Assembly: GCA_025738555.1 (NCBI GenBank)
Contig: JAOVFP010000013.1
Span: forward strand, 2,418,001 to 2,482,000
Reading direction: 5' to 3'
DNA: 64,000 nucleotides
From: Cyathus striatus
Taxonomy: Eukaryota > Basidiomycota > Agaricomycetes > Agaricales > Nidulariaceae
The position numbers and the translations under genes were made by a program. Shown here in pieces: positions 48,003 through 59,488 of this stretch (position 1 is the stretch's first letter; each line of letters starts with the position of its first letter). Below the pieces are notes generated by a model that saw only the letters and a list, made by a program, of their open reading frames with translations, did no database searches and was not told the DNA's origin.

Positions 48003-48999
48003 GTCGACTAGTTGAGTGTACTTTTAAGCGAGAGGTTGTGATAGTAAGTGAGTGTTGGTTCGCGTCGTAAGGTCGTCGTCGAGAAGGCTCCTGGCCTTGA
48101 AGATTGAGATGAAAGAAAAGCGAGAGGAGACAGAAAAGACTAGTAGGATAGGCTGAGCGAGACGATTAAGAAGGCATAGCGCAGAAAGACCCAGATTATA
48201 TATCCATTCGGCAGACAGACAATAGACAAAACACAGGATACACCAGAAAGACAACCCCATTGTCGAGCTCATTGTTCTTGCCACTTTTTTGGACCGTCGC
48301 TTAGAGACTCAATCAAAGGTCCTCTCCATTGTCCTTCGGCACGACGGCAACTTCTCACCAATGTTTCCCACGACACGTTTCCAACTTGCGCCGAACCTCG
48401 CAGAACTTATATTCTTTCACTGTTCAGAATCAAAGGCAGCTGAGACACTCAGACAAGTACCCACTATAGACTTTTATTGACTAGGTGAACCAGTAGAGAA
48501 CTGCTACTCGGGGCACGTACTGCATAGTATTAATTCTTACGCGCTAGACAACCCACTGTACGTACGGTTTGACATCATTATCATTATTGATCTCCCCATT
48601 TTGTAATAAATGCCTCCTGCTCACAGGTGCGATGCTAGCCAAGAGTACTACTGTAGCTTAAGCACGTAGAAAGGATATCAAATCAGAGGTAAGTACGTAG
48701 ATTTTTGTGGGGTATGGGTTGGGGTATGGAGTCTGGAGTCTGGAGACGCGTCGCGATCTCATCTTTCCTTATTCATGGAGCGGATATACGAAGAATTGTC
48801 TTCGAGCTCCACCTCCAGTTCAACCCCAATTCTTTGGTAAGTAATGGCTACATCATACTCCTCGTTATCGTCATTGCCGCAATTCCAGTCTCCTCTCGGC
48901 TCTGCTACTTGTATAAACCTCTTGCAAGTCTCTTTGTTTAGCAAGTCGCACACACACAACCACACTCATCCACACTAAAACTCTCACATACTTTTAAAC
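48003..48999. promoter_or_regulatory. Divergent promoter region, CBM19-like copy 2 / Con-6
   Basis: About 1 kb between two divergent start codons. No supportable individual sites; the small open frames are chance. Confidence 0.4.
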
Positions 49000-49392
49000 A
49001 TGTCTTCTCAAAAGGATGCAGGAAACGTCGCTCGTGGTCTCAAGGCCGCCGCTCACAACCCACGTGTCTCCGACGAGGCCAAGCAGAATGTTCAACAAAG
49101 ACTACAAGAGATGGGCGAGAGCACTGAGTCTAGTGGGCAGAAATCGCAACAACGTAAGGGCATCGTCACACCAGCGTGTAAGTGTTAACTAAATCGGTTT
49201 TCAACAGCCTCGGAAATTGGTGGTAAAGATGCCAGCAACGTTTTTCGTGGTCACAAGGCTGCCATGCACAGTAAGTAACGTCTCCTCAGATCGGCAATTA
49301 TTGATGTTAATGGGCGGTATGTAGATCCTAATGTCTCTGAGGAGGCCAAGGAACATTCGGAGCAGGTCTTGAAAGACCACGACGCTCTTTAA
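49000..49392 (+). CDS. Conidiation-specific Con-6 family protein
   Basis: Small hydrophilic protein of the Con-6 family, induced during conidiation or stress in Neurospora and other fungi. Exons 49000-49153, 49208-49270 and 49325-49392. Two copies of the family repeat are visible: DAGNVARGLKAAAHNPRVS and DASNVFRGHKAAMHNPNVS, each followed by EAK..; the second repeat is split by intron 2. It ends LKDHDAL. The first intron starts C|gtaagg; a shorter alternative 30 nt intron was rejected as too small. The role is not established biochemically. Confidence 0.9.
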
Positions 49393-49663
49393 GCCCGTTT
49401 CATATATTACATTACAACCTTGGAATAATTGAAAATGTAGTAACTGTATCGTTAGCGTTTTGTATAAATTCAGAGCACCGTTTTTGGAATACCTTCAGTG
49501 ATGACAAGTGAGATCTTGAGACATGGTTTGATTGTAAATTGTCCTCACAGCTACGCGGAGCGCGTATACGTCAGCCACATTTATACGGCGTAAGTTTAGA
49601 CAGGGAAAGCCTTGCTCATAGTATATAATTACATTTGAAACTTGGACGAAATGCAATAATTCC
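49393..49663. other. Convergent 3' region
   Basis: Spacer between convergent Con-6 and aldehyde dehydrogenase genes; nothing coding. Confidence 0.5.
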
Positions 49664-51437
49664 TCAATGATATATGGCTACGACTCGTTCTTGCGTGAAA
49701 TTGGCTACATCAAATCGCCCATACCCAGAAGCTCCTCTAAAAGGAATTAAGAATCGAATACATTCCCTGATACAATGAATGATAACGTACCCCAGACCGG
49801 CAAATCCAATCGAAGGTTCGGCGTGCAAGGTAGAGCCGTTTACCGTTGTAGTTCCTAAAGCATTAATTTCGTCAATGGCTGTGAAGAGAAGTGTCCTATA
49901 TTTTCATCGCTCACCTGCGCGAATACGCGATGCAACCTTTTGGCCTTCGTCGAGGTCCGAGCTCCATACAGCAGCGGCGAGAGAATATTCAGTTGAGTTA
50001 GCTAATTCAATAGCTTCATCTACAGTAGTGTATGTAGCGACTACCAACACTGTGCAGGAACCAATTATTAGATTTGATCATATAATTTTGTAGAAGCTAA
50101 CCTGGACCGAAGGTTTCCCTCTCCCAGAGCCTCATCCCACGCTTCACGTTCCTTACCAAATGAGGCTGCATTATATTTCCCTTTCTTTGTAAGTCGCCAG
50201 TTACGACTTCCGCGCCAGCTTCCTTAGCTTCCTTTATCATATCAATAATGTTCGCCGCAGATACCTCAGTAAAAAGAGCAGAAAGGTCTGCCGAGGAATC
50301 TGTCACGGGTCTCCTACTTTCAGTGCTTGATATGCACTTTTGACGGCAGCAACAAATTCCTCTGCTACATCTTGGTGAACAATCGCTCTTTCGGTAGAGA
50401 CACAAATCTGTGAGAGGAAGTTGTTATATTGGAAACAATGTTAACTACAATGGCATACCTGGCCAGAATTGGCAGTAGAGAAGTGAGCAATAGTTTTAGC
50501 AGCTTCAGCTATATTGGCATCTTTCAGGACCTTGAAAAACGGATGACAGTGAATTCGTGAGCGAAGCATCCGAAGATTTGACGCATACCACAACAGGACA
50601 TTTGCCTCCTAACTCTAGTACGCATGGCTTCAAGTGTTGTGCTGCCTGGCCTGCCAAGATTTTACCAACACGGTCACTTCCAGTGAACTAAATGCAGATA
50701 TGAGTATGAGATGTAATACTGTAATCAGGGAGGAAGGGAATGTTATACATTTAGATGGCGAACAGCAGGATGGGCAATCATCTCGGCCGTCCGAGGGGGA
50801 GCGTCCTCCTTCGAAGTAGAGATGAAATTCAGTACACCATTGGGCAGCCCAGCTTCTTCGAAAAGATCTAGCATAATGGATTGAGTTCGGGGACTATATT
50901 CTGATGACTTAAATACGACAGTATTCCCGCAGACCATCGGGTGCGCCACAGAGCGTATTGCGAGAGCAAACGGGGCATTCCAAGGGGCAATGGCTAGTAT
51001 CACACCAAATGCTCTTTTTGCACCAGTACTTCAGCACCTTTTACAGAGCCTGAAGGGAACTTCCTATCATTCAGCTCGTCAATTGCTTTAGCCGCAGATT
51101 GCAGCATGCCAACAGCAGGACCTAACAACGCATTTGAAAAGGCCTTAACTGCTGAAGTCTCTTCGCTGGCGGTATCTGCGATCCGGTTTCGATATTTATC
51201 TGTCTGAAGAAGCTGAGCAGCTTTCAGGAAGATATTGCGCTTAGCCTCGAGGTCCGTGAATTCCCAAGATTTGAATGCATTGGAAGCGGCAGATATTGCG
51301 TCTTCGCAATCTTGCTTTGTGGCAGAAGCACAAGTGCCAATTAGATTGCCTGAGTATGGACTGTGGACTTCGAATGTTGCGCCGTCGCTGGATGGAACAT
51401 GGCGGCCATTGATAACTAGCGTGGTAAAAGGAGGCAT
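49664..51437 (-). CDS. Aldehyde dehydrogenase-like gene with two apparent frameshifts
   Basis: NAD(P)-dependent aldehyde dehydrogenase (salicylaldehyde/vanillin-type). ATG 51435-51437 begins [19 protein letters not shown]. Catalytic features present: [33 protein letters not shown], the general-base region VLELGGK, and the nucleophile in [10 protein letters not shown] (the exon starts at ICV). C-terminal [18 protein letters not shown] is restored by the last intron. Two single-base shifts break the frame: at the T5 run 51015-51019 (minus-strand A5; A6 would give [14 protein letters not shown]) and at the G3 run 50307-50309 (minus-strand C3; C4 would give [10 protein letters not shown]). Both sit in homopolymers, so a consensus error is likely; a young pseudogene is the alternative. 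Stop at 49664-49666. Confidence 0.8.
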
Positions 51438-53319
51438 GCTTGAATAAGAAGAGTACCACGCTCTTGAAAATGCTGACTCGCTGGATACGTTAAGTACTGA
51501 GAGAAAGAGGTCCCAGTAGTGAAGGATGCTTACCGAAGGAAGCTGTTGTCTTTAAAGGCCCTGCACTGAGAAAGTGCTGTTCTAGATGCTAGTCCAATGT
51601 TCAGGAGCATCGTTAACGGAAAGGGAAAGCTTGGGTTGCTCTATTCAAATAGAAGCAACGAAATGAACGTCCTTAAAGCGGGATGACGTTTCGGTCATCG
51701 TGGATGTCATCTGTACATGTGAAAGCCGTGAAGATGACTCTTAGTTGCGATGAAAATGGAAGGAAGTGTCCAAGTTGAAGCTCGAGGAGTGGTTCATGTG
51801 TTCCTCCACCGCCCAAAGTATCTATGACTAGTTGCATTAGTTGATTATTCGCTTGAAATACATCGACCACGACCCCGGTACTGCTTCTGGTTGATGATGG
51901 CGTGGGTAATAAAGGTGAAGAGTGTACAAACCTGGAGGCATCGGGCCTCTAGTAAGTATACGGTAGATACTCTATGCAAGACTAGACAGACTAATCCACA
52001 CATACCGGGTGGCCATCTATCAGTGGGCAGAAATTTGAAATAACAGTGATAAGAATCTGACAAGACCCCACGAATGAACTAAGTATAACTTCTCAATCTT
52101 CCGTCAATATGACTTTGAGTCAACTTTGAGTATCCATGAAACTTCGAGCTCTATAGCCATAGACTTTGTTTGAGGAAAGGTGGCGAAGTGAACGCTCAAT
52201 TCACAGCTCCTCAAGTGCGCCTGACGGGATGCCATAGTACTAGGGCCGCTACGCATAACTTGGAGAATAAGATACTTATTATCCGTTTAACACTGTTAAT
52301 ATTGAGTAGTATGTAATGGTTAACAATGAATAAGACATACTTTTATATAGACTATACTAATATGCATGTAGCTATAGATATGAACACGAAGAGAAGAGCA
52401 GTACTACGATACTAAGTATAGAAAGTAGTTACTTACATAGACACCAAGTAGAAATAAAATAAAACTCCGCAATTGCTCCGAATTGGTAGTCACCTGATTT
52501 AGTTCACGTACATACTTCAAGTTATGTAGCTCACTGCTCAGGACGACCAAAGTACGACACAAAATGACTAGATACCTGATAGAACTGTACAAGCACAAAT
52601 TCTAAAGCCAAGGACTCGCGACAAGGTAGCACCAGGGAGGATATCATATATCCCTCCACTTAACGAGTACTAACTGAAAAATATCCTTCCAAATATCTTT
52701 CAGCTCAGTAATGTCGTTGCAGTTCTTTCCTCCTGTTGCTTTCTCTCAACTTCATCTCGCTTACTCTAGCGTCTTCTATGAATTCAGACTACTCCAATTT
52801 CTACTGGTTTACATTACTCAGTACATACAACTGTCAGCAACTAATGTCCATGGAAGAAGAAAAGTTAACGTGCTCTTAGTTCGACTTGTGTGCAAGCACA
52901 AAGTCTTAAGCCCAGGGCCCACGACAAGGGAGCACGAGGAAGGATACCAAGTATCCTACCCACCCTGGGAAGACGTACCTTGTACCAATATCCATCAGCT
53001 CGTGTGTCGTTAGCGGTTCTTCTTCGTCAAATCGTTCGTGGTTCGAAATGGTCTATGTGTGCGGCAATGTCTTGAGGCGAAATTCGATATGATGCGAAGA
53101 CGGCCGCGGCGAGTTGGTGGCGAGGGTCGGTTATCGAGGACTAGATGCTACGATAAGATTCAATCTACGCGAGAATAGACATGATACTTACTTATTTTGC
53201 AGGCGTCGGAAATGGTACGAGTGCGTTCGAATTTGTGTGACGATATTACCGGTAGGCGGAGTTTCGGAAAGTCGATGGGTGCTGAACCTGTTTGAAGTTA
53301 GACATAAAGCGGAAGTACA
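51438..53319. other. Gene-poor, repeat-bearing region
   Basis: No supportable gene over ~1.9 kb. Contains a diverged direct repeat (52588-52718 and 52889-53010), each copy able to form a hairpin, described as a finding. Confidence 0.45.
52588..53010. repeat. Diverged direct repeat pair with hairpin potential
   Basis: Two ~120-130 bp copies, ~300 bp apart, share blocks such as CAAGCACAAA, ACAAGG.AGCAC, CCAATATC-like and CAGCTC. Copy B contains the perfect palindrome GGATACCAAGTATCC inside an outer CCCAGGG/CCCTGGG pairing; copy A keeps a comparable GGATAT..ATATCC stem. Confidence 0.55.
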
Positions 53320-53846
53320 TAACGCAGGACAACATGATTATGAGACAAAACGCCGAGCAACATGGGAGTGGGACAAAACACAGGACAACATGAATACGAG
53401 ACAAACGCCGAGCAACATGGGGGGTGGGACAAAACGCAGGACAACATGAATACGAGACAAAACGCCGAGCAACATGGGGGGTGGGGCAAAACGCAGGACA
53501 GCATGAACACGAGACAAAACGTCGAGCAACATGGGGGGTGGGACAAAACGCAGGACAACATGAACACGAGACAAAACTTCGAGCAACATGGGGGGTGGGA
53601 CAAAACGCAGGACAACATGAATACGAGACAAAACGCTGAGCAGCATGGGAGTGGGACAAAACGCAGGACAACATGAATACGAGATAAAACGTCGAGCAAC
53701 ATGGGGGGTGGGACAAAACGCAGGACAACATGAATACGAGACAAAACGCCGAGCAACATGGGAGTGGGACAGGACGCGGGACAACATGAATACGGGACAA
53801 AACGCCGAGCAACATGGGGGATGGGACAAAACGACGAACAACATGT
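53320..53846. repeat. 57 bp minisatellite, about nine units
   Basis: Tandem array of a unit of about 57 bp (variants 54-58) whose core is GGACAACATGAATACGAGAC followed by AAAACGCCGAGCAACATGG. Units differ by substitutions and by length of the G run. Because 57 is a multiple of three and the minus strand lacks stops, all three minus-strand frames stay open for about 500 bp. There is no promoter, start context or intron structure to support coding. Confidence 0.93.
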
Positions 53847-55880
53847 ATGATCTATAACAGCAGTTCCCCCAGACAATTAAGTCAATGCAGGTAGTAGGTA
53901 CCAGAGCCGATGCGACACAGCGAATAGACCAACCAAGGGTGCAGGGAAAGAATCAAGCGACCGATGAGCAATGGGGAGCGAATTCATAGAGAAGAAGATG
54001 AAAAGAGATAAGAGTAGAAGATTAGTTCAGAATGTGGGACGAGAACGAAACAGTGAGTACTTACTCTAGCGTCAGCCACTACCACAGAATCTACAAAACA
54101 TTAGCAACAATGGGGTGTGGTACAATTTATAGAACAACATTGGAGTTAAAACATGGACCCAAACAACACAGAGGAATAGCGTGAAATATGGCACTTACAA
54201 GAAACATTGGCGAAGAGGAATGCGTAGATACTTAGTGATGGATGAGAAGAAAGAGGCTACAAGTGCGGGGTATGAATTTGTTGGAATTTATGGGGCTGAC
54301 AAGGTCTTTCAGAGTCCGCGATTATATGTCGATATATTATAATAAATTTTAAAGTACTACAAATTGGTATATGTGGACTATATCATTATTTTGTCGACTG
54401 CAGCAGAGTGAGACACGGTGATTAGCTTGAATGATGTAATGTTCAATTGATCCGAATCGTAAATCGAGTCTCGACACGTGACCGCGATTTATTTATTACC
54501 TCACTATGTTTTGAAACTTTCAGGCAACAGACTACAGTTTGTTACTGTCCTTAATCGATACCAACTACGTAGCGGTAGTTGATGTACCGGCCCAAGACCT
54601 CTCCATCTCAACCTTGTGCTCCTTAGTAAAGCCTACAGGCCTACAAATTTATCATGTGTGTGATACTTAAGTACTTATTAATTTATTGATCATTACCATT
54701 TGAAACGGAACTGCCTCACACACCCACGCAACATCTGAGCTGCAGTGTATGCTATATCGCCGAAAACACAAAATAAATCCTATGGCCAGGTATCTCCTCC
54801 AGTGCCTCCTATATATAGTTCTCTCAGCCTGATACTTGGATGACGTTTAATACTACACGATTTGCAATAAATCTGTAATTAAACAGATATCATTGAATTA
54901 TTATTTCTGTTGGATTATGCAAACGCCTCTCGGTCCGACTCGCGCTCCCGTTTTCCGTTAGAACGCGCTCGCTCGTATTCATTCAGCAGCCATCAAGGTC
55001 ATAAGCTCCTTGCGCGGCTAGGTAATATATTGTACTTATTGTATTCTATGAGTTTCACTATGCCGCCCTTATGTTATGTACTAACACATTTTTGTACTGT
55101 ACTGCTACTGCGTTGCACAGCGCGCTCTTGCCAGCCACAAGCTTTCCCCTGTATGTAGTTTACTCCATAAACCTGGAGTAAAGGACTCGTAGTGTATATA
55201 CACTGATGTACTTTAGCTAGTACACCTCAGCCGTTGTTCACGACGCTGAGGTGAGTCTCTTACTTGTACATACTGTAACGCTTACTTACAATTACCTAGT
55301 GATATACTCTAGGTACTTATTTAATATATCAGCCGTTGTTCGCGACGCTGAGTGATATACTCTAGATTTTCTACAATTTCCGTATGCACGTCCTTTCCTA
55401 CCTGGAATAGCTGGGTAGCTTCTTTTGGATACGACACTTATAAACCGACGAACGTCACCGCGTGAAACGCTTTTGCCCTCCATCCGGACGACAATATTCT
55501 TGATATCCCGAGACACACGGCGACGCTCGCCAGGCATTGTGGGGTTAAAAGCTAGCAGTTGAGAAAGTCCAGTTGAGCTACTTAAATGCTGAAATGGAGT
55601 AGAGTATCTCGTAGATATTATGTACCAGCTATATACCAATCTACTTCATCCTTGTCCGGTACTATCGACGACGGCGACCTGAGCTGTAAGCACTATGGCT
55701 TCAACTTTCTTAAGTATACACTTGATATTCAATGTAATTCCTAGTAATAACTATAATACATTAATGCAAACATCAGACGGTTGAATGTCTGGCAAGTCTA
55801 TGCAAATGTGACCGTTGAATCTTTGTATGGTACCAATCCGTCCTGTCCTCTACCTAACCTATCATCTACCAGCGAAAAGC
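53847..55880. other. Gene-poor region before SHMT
   Basis: About 2 kb, AT-rich, including two copies of a short hairpin-forming sequence (55224-55256 and 55325-55360). A 115-codon minus-strand open frame (55292-55639, MPGERRRVSRDIKNIVVRM internal start) weakly resembles the N-terminal helix-turn-helix of transposases; too weak to call. Confidence 0.4.
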
Positions 55881-57861
55881 TTAATGCTCAAGAAGCCCGT
55901 CGGGCTTCGTCAATGTCGACACATCAACACCAGGAAGCGGCCACTTCGACGCAAACTCCTTAACCTCGTCCCTTAGTTCGCGGACCTGCTTCCATCCATC
56001 CTTACCCTCCTGCTGAGTAGTAGCGACACGAACAAAGTCCTTGAGGAGCTTGCTACCGGCTTCCTTCTGGAGCAACAGGGAAAGCTGAACCGCGCGGTGG
56101 AGGAACGAAGCGACGACCTTGATGTCTTCCTCCTTCATGTTCCTCGACGTGAGTGCGGAGGTACCGAGACGGATGCCACCGGGCACTTGGGCTGAGGCGT
56201 CACCGGAGACGGCATTCTCTGCAATCAAACACGTTAGCGTGTGTTGTGATAAAAGAAAAAAAGGAGACATACTGTTGATAGTAATACCCATCAAATCGCA
56301 CACCTTCTCGACCTTGCTTCCAGTGAGGCCGATAGGCCTCAAGTCCCAGAGCACCAAGTGGTTGTCAGTGCCACCGGTCTGAAGTCTGTAGCCGTGCTCA
56401 ACGAGAGAGGAGGCGAGAGTGCGTGCGTTGGCGATAACCTGCTTCGCATAGGCTTTCCACTCGGGTTGTGCAACTTGGCGGAGGGCAGTGGCAACTGCTG
56501 CGATGGTCTGTTATACGTTATGTTATTAGTAAAGGAAAGGAAATGTGAACGGAAATGACTAGAACTGACGTTGTTGTGAGGGCCACCCTGGCACGCAGGG
56601 AAGACAGCATCGTTCACGCGCTTTTCAAGGTCCTTAGCATTCTCAAGATCCTTACGGAAGAAAATGAGACCGGCACGGGGACCACGAAGAGTCTTGTGTC
56701 TATACAAGAGGTAAGCACACGGAGCCCTAAAATGCAAAAACAAGAGAAAACATACGTTGTGGTAGTAACAACATCGCAATACTCAAATGGGTTGTTAAGT
56801 TCGCCAGCAGCCACAAGACCGCTGGTATGTGCCATATCGCACATGAGCCATGCGCCTTCCCTGTCGGCGATCTTGCGGAGCTCGGCGTAGTCCCAGTCTC
56901 TGGGGTATGCGGAGGCACCGCAGATGATGAGACGGGGCTTGAAGATCTTGGCCTGAGAGGAGAGGTTGGCGTAGTCAATGAGGTTGGTGTCGGGGGTGAT
57001 GGCGTAGGGGAATGACTGGAAGTAAATGGAGGATGCGGTCATTTTCTTCTTTTGGGTCTGGGGAGATAGATAGAGGTTAGAGAACGCGGGGAGTGTGAGG
57101 GAAAGGGATGTACATAGTAACCGTGAGTGAGATGACCACCATCTGGGAGACCGAGACCCATAAGACGGTCTTGGGGCTGGATGAGGGCAGTGAGAGCAGC
57201 GAAGCTATTCATAGAACGCGTTTAGTCGTCTGCGGGAGATAACAACAATACGTGTCACATACTTAGCGGTCTGTAAGAAATGCAACGTCAGCGTCTAGGA
57301 TTCCTGTACAGGAGCATGAGGTACGTACAGAACCGGAATAGGGCTGAACATTAACGCCCCACTTGGCGGGGTCAAGGCTGAACGCCTCGAGAGCACGTTT
57401 GCGGCAAAGAACCTCGAGCTCATCAATGTACTCGTTACCACCGTAGTAACGAGCGTTAGGGAGACCCTCGGAGTACTTGTTGGTGAGGATGGAGCCGTTG
57501 GCTTCCATGGTTGCACGAGAAGTCAAGTTCTGTGGTGTGGTTTGTTAGCTGGCAGAGACGAGGCGAGAATGAGGCAAGTACCTCAGAAGCAATGAGCTCA
57601 AGACCAGTGAACTGCCTCCATGTCTCCTTGTCGATGATGTTCTTAATCTCTGGGTCTACTTCAGAGAGAGGTGCATAGAGCGCTTTGTTCTAGGGTATAA
57701 ATTAGTTTATTATGGCAGTCTCCGCCAGCGCATAGACGTACGAAGTCGGGGGTGGTAGAGGTGGCCATTTTCCTTGAAAGAGTGATGGTGGAAGGAAGAG
57801 AATAAATGGGCCTTAATTTTAAGGTGGTGGTAGCAAGAGACCTGGAGAGTTGACGGAGCAT
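55881..57861 (-). CDS. SHMT: Serine hydroxymethyltransferase
   Basis: PLP enzyme interconverting serine and glycine with tetrahydrofolate, central to one-carbon metabolism. Start ATG 57859-57861, stop 55881-55883, about nine exons. Conserved blocks: ELIASE region, [60 protein letters not shown], the PLP lysine in [14 protein letters not shown] (restored across an intron), [11 protein letters not shown], and [17 protein letters not shown] near the C-terminus. The first 31 residues ([20 protein letters not shown]...) are basic and hydroxylated, like a mitochondrial presequence, and a second in-frame Met at position 32 (MATSTTPDF) could yield a cytosolic form. Mitochondrial targeting and dual use are inferred. 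Confidence 0.96.
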
Positions 57862-58302
57862 GGCACCAGAGCAATTGAGTTTTGAGGTCGAAAAAAGTTT
57901 GTGTGTATCGGTTTTAGCCGAACTGAATTCCAAGTCATATCAATCGATCGGCCGAATTCACAGCGAATCCCTTCGTGCTTATCTGTCACACGCAGGCGAT
58001 AGCATCCAGTCGTACTATCATAAAATAAAACAAACTGGACAGTCGACTTTTTGCCAGTGGATAATTCACTCTGAGGCCCCTTTCACGCCGGGCTAAAACA
58101 TTTACATAGATAACTTGAATCCAAAAATAAAATCTGATTGGATGTCAAAATTTATCACTTCAACGCCGCCAGCCTTCTTTTGATCATCCATCACCATCTC
58201 GTCTACTTCATGCCAATCGATGTTATTATTCGTCTCAATATCTTACACTGCTGATGCGTCCACGAGTATGCCCTCTTAATAGTAGTAATAATCAGGAGCC
58301 CC
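57862..58302. other. Intergenic region
   Basis: SHMT upstream region and the degenerate end of the ARM-like coding DNA. A minus-strand stretch near 58150-58220 reads NIDWHEVDEMVMDDQKKAGG and may be the former C-terminus of the ARM-like gene, but in-frame stops separate it from the rest. Confidence 0.4.
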
Positions 58303-59488
58303 TCAGAGTTCCTCCTCATATCCCTCTCTATCACCACCAAGCACTTTGATAAATTGCTCCAACAACCTTGCAAACCGCTTGTACTACTTACATCTTTCCA
58401 TATGCTCATACCTGGCATCTTCATTGTCTTCTCTCTCCGCAGGGCGGACATAGGGCTCAGATACCATCTCAAGTATCTTCCTCCGTCCTGCCTCCATCAG
58501 CTCTGCTGCTTTGTTTTCTTCAAGAGTGGGTGAAACTCGAGACTCAATAGAGGGAGAGAGAATCAACATGGTGCATAGCTCCGCTCCTTTTGTTACAGCC
58601 TGCACTTTTCGTTAAGGCAAGACTCCCAGCAATAGAGCACCAACTCACATGGACATCATCCAACATAAGCAGTCACAACGCAAATCCAACCCCACCTGCG
58701 TCCACTACCACCTTAGCCCCAACATCACCATGTGCAACAAGCCTCCTAAACGCATACGAATACCCCCAGTTCAACTCTAGTTCTTCTACATTCTCAAGTT
58801 CCATCAATGTCTGCATCGCTTCAATCACAGGTTGATGACCTTCTATGGTCCTGGTAATCCTGATTACTGGGGTAATGAGATTATCTATCCCATTGAAACT
58901 CACAGGATACTCGCCAAGCCCTTTTAGTAGAGATTGATGTATACCAGCAGCCACAATGGCACTAGTATGTTTGGGTAAAATGTTGTCTGTGACAGAAAGT
59001 ATCATTGGCCAAATGGACTCTGCATTCTCGTTCTGCAGCAACTCGTTCATCTGTGGCAGAAGGCCCACGATAAACGGAACACTGTGTTTCTCATCTAATG
59101 CCACAGCTTCGAAAAATGCGAGAGGGAACAACCATTTGTCTGTATCATCGCTTTCAAGGATAGATTTAGCTTCATCAAGGACTCCAGTGTCAACTACAGC
59201 CTTTCAAGCTGCATCTGTCATGGAAGAGAACTTTGTCACACAAAGCCAAACCTCAACCTCACTTATATGGGGTCTATAATGCTTCTTTTTCTTCTTTTTT
59301 TTTCCATTCTTTCCTGCAGAGGGAATCTTGGGAGGTGGACCCTTCAATGCAGTGAAATACAAGTGGAGAAGATCGATGACTTTGTCCAGGTCTTTATGGA
59401 TTATTAGAGCTCCAAGCAAAGCCACGACTTTTTCATACAAATCTTCATCTTCATCAGCAAACGCAGATTTTTTCCCATAGCCAGACAT
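58303..59488 (-). pseudogene. ARM/HEAT-like repeat coding DNA with in-frame stops (segment 1)
   Basis: Minus-strand frame from ATG 59486-59488 (MSGYGKKSAFADEDEDLYEK) through VVALLGALIIHKDLDKVIDL, a KKKKKKK stretch and helical ARM-like blocks such as WLFPLAFFEAVALDEKHSV and NLITPVIRITRTIEGHQPV, ending LLEQFIKVLGGDREGYEEEL. One frame continues across three stops: TGA 59204-59206 (DAA*KAVVDTGVL), TGA 58673-58675 (GFAL*LLMLDDVH) and TAG 58384-58386 (ERCK*YKRFARL). Each is explained by one C-to-T change in an Arg CGA or Gln CAG codon. A proper intron (AT the end of DDVH|gtgagt) still lies between them. Function unknown; ARM-type scaffolding is inferred from helix pattern. Confidence 0.6.

Noticed and set aside
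53320..53846. CRISPR array
   Set aside because: Units are contiguous and near-identical along their whole length, with no unique spacers, and the DNA is fungal.
55292..55639. Possible transposase N-terminus
   Set aside because: Only a weak helix-turn-helix-like impression, with no catalytic part nearby and no clear element ends.
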